This document shows, piece after piece, positions 58,047 to 64,000 of a stretch of 64,000 nt of DNA. The notes under the pieces are model-generated. The model was not told the origin of the DNA. It worked only from the letters and a program-made list of their open reading frames with translations, and did no database searches. The stretch lies in assembly GCA_035610835.1 (NCBI GenBank), contig CM069449.1, forward strand, positions 58,196,010 through 58,260,009, read 5' to 3'. Origin of the DNA: Ophiura sarsii. Lineage: Eukaryota > Echinodermata > Ophiuroidea > Amphilepidida > Ophiuridae. Both the position numbers and the translations under genes were made by a program. Within the stretch, counting starts at the first letter, position 1; each line of letters opens with the position of its first letter.

Positions 58047-59770
58047 ATGGGGCCCTCACATGTATCCGTGTGAGCTGGGCGGCCCCTTACCGTCTTATAG
58101 AAAAACAACAGAGTCCAACACGGTGAACAATCAGCAAAACATGTCAACGGCCGCATTGATTTATTTTTTGTCACCGGGTTCATACTGTTCTATACCGGGT
58201 CCTTATCGGTCTGGAACCGGGCTCATACCACCTCCTCACCAGGTCCTCACCGGCCGAAACGCTTGGGTACCGACCGAACCGCCTTGATAACGTCATCAAA
58301 CTGCCCTGTATAAGCTGAGCGCTCAAGCTCGCCGCTTCGCTCACATTCCGGGAATGTCTGTAAAATACATTTGTACTCACATGTATCCGTGTGAGCTGGC
58401 CGGCCCATTACCGTGTGACAAATTGGTGCAGACGGTGGCACACGGTGATGTCACACGGTAGGCCGTTTCCCGTCCGTTGAACACGTTGCTGGGGACTTTG
58501 CCGGCCATCCGCGCCCGGCAGGACTTTTGAGCATGCTCAAAACTTCTGCCGGGTGAGTAAAAGCGGCGGCAAACGGTGAGAGCCCGGTTTGAGGACGGTA
58601 TAAAGACGGCGCACCCGTTTCACGCCCGTTCGCAGGGCGGTAATGGCAGGCGACCAGCTTACCGTCTAATAGAAAAACAACAGAGTCCAAACAATCAGTA
58701 AAAAATGTCAACGGACACTTTAATCTTTTGTTGTGGCCACCGGGCCCATAACGTTATATACAGGGTCTATACCGGGTCGTCACCGGTCGGGTACTGGGCT
58801 CACCGTCCTCATACTTTTCTAGCTTACCGTTCTTACCGGGTGCATAACACCTCCTCACCGGGTCCTCGGTCCATACCGTTCTACACCGGGTCCTCACCGG
58901 CCTTGTCCCGGGATCACCGGCCTCATACAGTTCTGGCTTACCGTTCTCACCGTGTCCTCATCGTGTGCATACCACCTCCATACCGGTTCCTAACCGGTCG
59001 AAACGCCTGGGTACCGGCCAAAACGTCTGATTACATCATCAAATCGCCCTTTTCAAGCTGAGCGCTCAAGCTCGCCGCTTCATTTGTATTCCGGAATTCG
59101 TACGAACCACATTATAATACTCTCTAAATGTAAAAGAGCTAAACCTCACTCTTTCGAGAGCTTTAGGAGGGACGGCTCTTCTAAGAAGTGAAGTTCACTC
59201 TTTTCAGAGTGATTTGTCACTCTTTTAAGAGTGATTTCCACTCTTTTTAGAGTGATTTTTAACTCTTTTTAGAGTGATTTGAACTCTTTTTAGAGTGAAA
59301 ATCACTCTTTTAAGAGTGAACTTCACTCCAAAAAAAAAATCTGTTCCTCCTAGAGCTCTCGAAAGAGTGAGTTTTAGCTCTTTTACATTTAGAGAGTTGC
59401 AACATGCCTGCTGAGAGTCCGTTCCGCGAACGGTTACTAGGCTGCATGCGGCCATTCGCAGTCCGTCGCTAAGATGGTCGACGTCCACCACCGTCAATCA
59501 CCGCCCTGCGAATGGGCGCGAAACGGGTGCGAAACGGATGCGAACGGGTGCGCCGTCCTTATACCGTCTTCATACCGGGCTCTCATCGTTCGCCGCCGCT
59601 TTACTCACCCGCCAGGAGTTTTGAGCATGTTCAAAACTCCGGTGGCCGGCAAAGTCCCCTGAACGTGTTCAACGGACGGGAAACGGCCCACCGTGTGTGC
59701 CGCCGTCCGCACCCATTTTTCACACGGTAAGGGGCCGCTCAGCTCACACGGATACATGTGAGGGCCCCAT
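58047..59770. mobile_element. 1.72-kb GC-rich inverted-repeat element X1
   Basis: Ends ATGGGGCCCTCACATGTATC and its complement, running on for about 50 bp. Inside, a second inverted pair (58450-58640 and 59505-59700) shares TTTTGAGCATG and CGTTTCCCGTCCG. The centre repeats ACCGGGTCCTCACCGG-like motifs. No transposase. Absent from the paralogous position near 39775, so it inserted after the duplication. Confidence 0.85.
59119..59397. mobile_element. fold-back with palindromic satellite core, nested in X1
   Basis: Ends ACTCTCTAAATGTAAAAGAG and its complement. The core has seven tandem units of about 20 bp, each itself a palindrome (CACTCTTTTAAGAGTG with a TTT/AAA spacer). Confidence 0.88.
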
Positions 59771-60101
59771 GAACAGCTAAGAAAATTTAAGCAATCTCAT
59801 TGGTTCTCAGAGAAATCGGCGACATCTAGATGAGACAATAGAACACGGGGAGGTGGGGCTTACGCGCCCGACCTTCACAATGCGTGGTTTGCTCCATAAC
59901 GCGCACTTCTGCAGTGCGTCTTAGCGATTTTCCTGCGTTTATGCCGGCGCCGCGACGCTTACGCATGGTTTACTCATCGCATGTGATTGGATGGAATGTT
60001 TGTGGGTTATTCGATCCTAGCAGGGGTAAAAGTTGTCAAATGTGGACAATAAAATGTACTTATTTCTTTGATAAATGTCTAAAGTATGATTGTTTAAGAA
60101 T

Positions 60102-60293
60102 GAGAATAAAGGTATTGTTTTTAGACCGTACCCGTGTTATATTGTCTGACATAAATGCGTTCGATAGTATTATTTTGTTGCGTAGAACAACCCCGCCTGC
60201 GGCGTCGTTGTTCTACTTAAAATAATACTATCGTCCGCATTTATGACAGACAATATAACACGGGTACGGTCTAAAAACAATACCTTTATTCTC
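60102..60293. mobile_element. fold-back element with about 60-90-bp arms
   Basis: GAATAAAGGTATTGTTTTTA at the left has its complement at the right. The inner arms include GATAGTATTATTTT and its complement. Non-coding, right copy only. Confidence 0.85.
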
Positions 60294-60435
60294 TAATTGT
60301 AATAGATCAAAATAAAAATAAATTAGATATGAATGATGACCCTTGAATTCGTCATCATGTGACCATAAGACTTAGCTAAGCAGAAACATTTCAATGACCA
60401 CATGGTCATTTCAATTCACCGCCTCCTCTCAATTA

Positions 60436-60904
60436 TGGACCTACGGCACATAATCTCCTGGCCACAGTTCGACATACGTGGGCGCACTTCGATCAGGCTG
60501 CCATAGATAAGCGGGGCTAACCCGTAAGCTGTAGGATTTCTATGCAGGCTGCGCACGCATGCTTGAACTCACAAAATACTGCCAACCAACAACACCAAAG
60601 CACCTGATTGGTCCAATTAAACTGAAGCCTTTTTAACGATCGTCACGCTGCGCCGTATCCACCAACGCAGTGCTCCCGCTGCGCCATAATCACCGACGCA
60701 GTGGGGCGTGATGGTGCGTGGAAAAGCTCATGATTTTTTTCTTCAGTTCTCACGTTTGAGCACCAACCAATCAGAGCCTTGAGGTCGAGATGACGTAGTG
60801 CGCACAACTGATAACCACTGCACCGTTTTGGTAAATGTAACCTCGCTGGATGAGGTTGAGCAGGCGTACTTTACGCGAGCTTAACTTCATGTGACGTGGG
60901 TCCA
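60436..60904. mobile_element. MITE E1 (TGGACC ends)
   Basis: Starts TGGACCTACGGCACATAATC and ends ACGTGGGTCCA. The paralogous site near 39914 is empty (CTCAATTGAAAA). E2 is a shorter copy in the opposite orientation. Confidence 0.85.
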
Positions 60905-61084
60905 TTGAAAGTTATGACCCTAACTGATGAAAATGTACTGCGGCTAAAGGTTGAATGGACTTAAGAGGTTTTCCGTGTTATGGATTAGCTGCCATCTTAT
61001 CGGGAATTGAATATGTGTTTAAGATTTTCAGAAAGAAGACACTTGTTTCATTATTATATATACATGTTGTAGCTAGCTATAGCT

Positions 61085-61644
61085 ATACTCTGTTTGGCCA
61101 TCTCGAGACAGTGACGTAACTGAACAGACGCAGCTTTTACTCACGCGTGTGTATCTTCCGCCTTTCAACGCTACGGTGTTTGTACGCCAGCGCCGCGAGT
61201 ATGCGCGAGAGTTATGTGATGCAATGGACCCACGTCACATGAGGTTGAGCTCGCGTAAAGTACGCCTGCTCAACCTCACCCCAAAACGGTCCCGTGGTTC
61301 TCTGTTGTGCGCACTACGTCATCTCGACCTCAAGGCTCTGATTGGTTGGTGCTCAAACATGAGAACTGAAAAACTCATGAGCTTTTCCACGCACCATGCA
61401 CGCTCCACTGCGTCGGTGGTTATGGCGCAGCAGGAGCACTGCGTTGGTGGATACGGCGCAGCGTGACGATCGTTAAAAAGGCTTCAGTTTAAATTTGACC
61501 AATCAGTATTTTGTGAGTTCAAGCATGCGTGCGCAGCCTGATCGAAGTGCGCCCACGTATGTCGAACTGTGGCCAGGAGATTATGTGCCGTAGGTCCATT
61601 AGTAGAATACGCGGTCACTGTCTCGAGATGGCCAAACAGAGTAT
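61085..61644. mobile_element. inverted-repeat element enclosing E2
   Basis: ATACTCTGTTTGGCCATCTC at the left has its complement at 61625-61644. Inside lies E2. Frames here (about 105 codons at 61149) are part of the repeat and not called as genes. Confidence 0.8.
61225..61598. mobile_element. MITE E2, inverted copy of E1
   Basis: Starts TGGACCCACGTCACATG and ends CGTAGGTCCA. The E1 counterpart has about 95 bp more. E1 and E2 together can form a long hairpin with a 320-bp centre. Confidence 0.85.
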
Positions 61645-61837
61645 ATGTATATGGTTGGTATTGTTGCAATATCTTGTTATAGTCGGTGATGTTTCATTGT
61701 TATTTTACTATTTATTATGAATAATTATACATAGGCCTACAGCCAATCCATACATGAGGTTTAGTTTCATACTAAATTTAAAATTATTTCGCGGGATGAG
61801 CGAACCACTGGTTATACATTTACATGACATGGGCCTA

Positions 61838-62100
61838 TAGATGGGGTGACAGGTGACGTCACACCGGGCAAAACGTGGCTAGTTGCCATTGTTCTTTGCC
61901 CGGCAGTTTGCGCACGCATCCTGTTTTGTTTAGGACTCGTGCTTTTAAAACTCGCGCCAAAGCATTATAAAGGGCAATACGGCATAGCGGACAGTGTTGT
62001 GGTTATATGGTGTTCCCTCAAGCGTGTATCGACAGTCCAGTCCCTTCGACCGTTGCGTTTGTTGATAAACATTGGATGTAAACAACGGTCACCTCATCTA
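61838..62100. mobile_element. TAGATG-ended insertion, right copy only
   Basis: Starts TAGATGGGGTGAC and ends GTCACCTCATCTA. The paralogous site near 40950 reads GGGCCTATATAAC without it. The duplication is 2 bp (AT or TA). Confidence 0.82.
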
Positions 62101-62252
62101 TATAACCAACAATATCCCCATGTACACTGAGACCATCCCCGCGCCTCACCAAATTACAACTGAGTAATACGATTGCATAAGTGTTTATTTAAATATCTGA
62201 GAAAGTCTACATCCGACGGTGTGTCTGATGGAGTGTAATCACGTGACTTAAA

Positions 62253-62330
62253 CTACAGTTTTTCATTCGCCAGTGAGATTTCCGTGGATGCGTACAGCGA
62301 CTCTTCTGGCTGTTCCATAGCGACATGCAT
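62253..62330 (-). CDS. RTK copy 2 last exon and stop
   Basis: Encodes the same 25 residues and TAG as 41104-41181, with the acceptor TTGGTTGCAG. Two third-position differences (Val GTC for GTT, Ile ATC for ATT) leave the protein unchanged. The gene continues to the right on the minus strand. Confidence 0.92.
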   Translation of the reverse strand: MHVAMEQPEESLYASTEISLANEKL

Positions 62331-62465
62331 CTGCAACCAATCATAATTATTTACATTAATTAGCATAGCATGTGTGTGAGAGGAAGAATAATATGCGCAT
62401 CTATGGATAGTCTTGGTCATGTTGATTTCGTTTTCAGAACAACACTAAATCCGTTTCTGTATTAA

Positions 62466-62856
62466 AGGTATATTATGTGCAGACTGATTATGTGATCTTT
62501 CCAGGGAACGCCCTCAACATCGAGAAAAAAAAATTGAAAGCAGATTTTCTTGCAGATTTACATTTCTGATCATAAATCGTACATACATTCCAAGTTACAG
62601 GGCGATACGATTCTTAATTACTTCAAAATCATGGTTTTAGAGTGAAAATAAACTGTCGGGATAGCACTACAGTTTATATTTTCGCTCTAAATTCACTCTA
62701 AAACCATGATTTTGAGGTAATTAGGAATCGTATCGCTCTGTAACTTGGAATGTATGTACGATTTATGATCAGAAATGTAAATCTGCAAGAAAATCCACTT
62801 TCTAAAACAAATCATGAATAGAGGGCGCTCTCTGGAAAAGATCACATAATATGCCT
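62466..62856. mobile_element. TTAA-flanked fold-back in RTK intron, copy 2
   Basis: Paralogue of 41317-41659. TTAA at 62462-62465 and 62857-62860. The inner arms are longer than in copy 1. Confidence 0.85.
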
Positions 62857-63186
62857 TTAAACGAAACTTTTGGTGGCGTGACAATAGTAGCGCTGTAATA
62901 TACTGAGGATAATTATCAATTCATTGTAATATTATGAGCAATGAATCTAAAGTAATAAGATATTATACCAATGATTTAAATGACATTTACGTGCCCGATC
63001 GACCCATACAAGATTGTTTTTAATTTGTGAGAGAGAGAGAGTTTTTTTCAAATGGTTTACAATTATTTGATTTGAATGATTATCCCATGACATCAGAATC
63101 CATTGTGCACACACCCTAATTGCAATTTTATAATTCACTAAATATTTGTCTAACTTTATACTTGAGCTATATTTAAAATATCTTAC

Positions 63187-63286
63187 CGATTCTGATTCTA
63201 ATAATTCCTGCATCATTGAACACATCCTTTTGAACGTTGGTCGGTCCTTCGGATTTGTCTGCCAACAGGATTCCATTATTTTGTAT
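63187..63286 (-). CDS. RTK copy 2 exon: C-lobe end (gene continues beyond window)
   Basis: 100 nt, encoding the same residues as 41991-42090 (YKIMESCW... LLESES), with the same acceptor and the donor GTAAGA. The single base difference is Phe TTC for TTT. Earlier exons must lie to the right of 63993, so only the receptor's C-terminal end is seen here. It is a separate gene from copy 1, on the same strand, 21 kb away. Confidence 0.95.
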
Positions 63287-64000
63287 CTGAAAAACAAAAG
63301 TACATTTAGATTTAACCCCCTGGGCACTACCGGCCTATCTTACAATGGTTCTGATTGGTTTATTACAAGATGTACTCATATGAATAGCCAATTCAAATGC
63401 AGCTTGTAAAATATTTCACTCCAATCTTTATCAGGGATACAACTATTGTAAAAATGTCTCTGATTGGTGCAATAAATGATGTATCTATCTTTCTGACCAA
63501 TCGGCCGGTAGTTCTCAGGGGGTTAAGTCCGCACTGCAAAACTATTTCGTATGGATCGTACGTACAAGTGACCTGTACGAAAAACCTTACGATATAGGAC
63601 GGCGCGGACATACGGGCACTTTGAGTTATTTTTAGCAAATTTGCTTGGCAACCAGTGTTTCAAAAGCAAAACATTCCATGCACGCACTCAACGCTGAGCG
63701 TTACGCACTTGATTCGCAGTAGGCGCAATGTACGGTTGCCTTAATTGATTGATCTGCGCAAGTTGTTTTTGTTTTTACCGGCATTTTATTGTTTTCACCG
63801 GCATGACGTAGGTCCGCCCCAACCTGTTGCACAGAATAAAAGCAAGATATACCAACTGGGTGTGGGAAACAATGAATAACAAGGAAGAATAACACGATAC
63901 AACCGGGGGAAATGCTACAATAGCACACGAAAATGCACTTGGACAAGCAATAACATTTCTGTCTAATAAAACAACACACATATAACGTAACAATAATGCC

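Larger units (their letters stand above)
55657..63976. repeat. segmental duplication, right copy
   Basis: Collinear with 37027-42775 but longer through extra insertions. The match stops at AATAAAACAACACA, just before the window edge. It includes the last two exons of RTK copy 2. A T1-family left end recurs at 55746. Confidence 0.9.

Noticed and set aside
58705..59061. 118-codon frame in the GC-rich element
   Set aside because: It reads through repeated ACCGGG motifs and has no protein signature.
61149..61466. 105-codon frame with basic composition
   Set aside because: It lies wholly inside nested inverted-repeat elements E2 and 61085-61644, and no domain is visible.

Overview
This window looks like nuclear DNA of an animal. 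Coding sequence is sparse and split by spliceosomal introns, most of the DNA is nested transposable elements, and there is a 100-N scaffold gap at 53048-53147. The receptor tyrosine kinase, the Penelope-like element and the dense fold-back repeats fit a marine invertebrate, perhaps a deuterostome such as an echinoderm or hemichordate. That placement is inference, because no rRNA or mitochondrial marker is present.

Layout. 1-4.5 kb: intergenic DNA with a fold-back element, a promoter-like dispersed repeat and a minisatellite. 4.5-10.7 kb: two Penelope-like retroelements (PLEs) joined tail to tail. The right one, on the minus strand, keeps an open 906-codon RT plus GIY-YIG frame between two 836-bp direct repeats of equal length, each with a hammerhead-like motif. 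11-30.6 kb: a tandem array of composite repeat units. Each unit carries a tRNA-like head, three 185-bp repeats and one TTAA site. That site was later hit by a large TTAA-flanked DNA element in one unit and by a tRNA-containing element in another. A 4.56-kb element with 28-bp terminal repeats and a TA duplication sits inside, and a paralogous empty site is present in the window. 30.6-37 kb: fold-back elements and simple repeats. 37.0-42.8 kb and 55.7-64.0 kb: a segmental duplication, each copy ending with the last two coding exons of a receptor tyrosine kinase.

Genes. The only clear host genes are two minus-strand receptor tyrosine kinase (RTK) genes in the same orientation. Copy 1 is traceable over eight kinase and tail exons (52016 down to 41104), all with consensus splice sites and matching phases. 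A signal-peptide exon at 54815-54931 may be its first exon. Copy 2 enters from the right edge and shows only its last two exons (63286 to 62253). The two copies differ at 3 of 178 coding bases, all synonymous. Copy 1 has a frame break just upstream of the glycine loop, which is either a real lesion or an assembly error.

Other protein remnants are the C-terminal part of a LINE with a target-site duplication (12.2-12.9 kb) and a 417-codon frame with a zinc-knuckle-like motif and a restriction-like endonuclease motif (43.0-44.3 kb) inside an RTK intron. A striking theme is the number of unrelated fold-back or terminal-repeat families whose ends fall exactly on TTAA.
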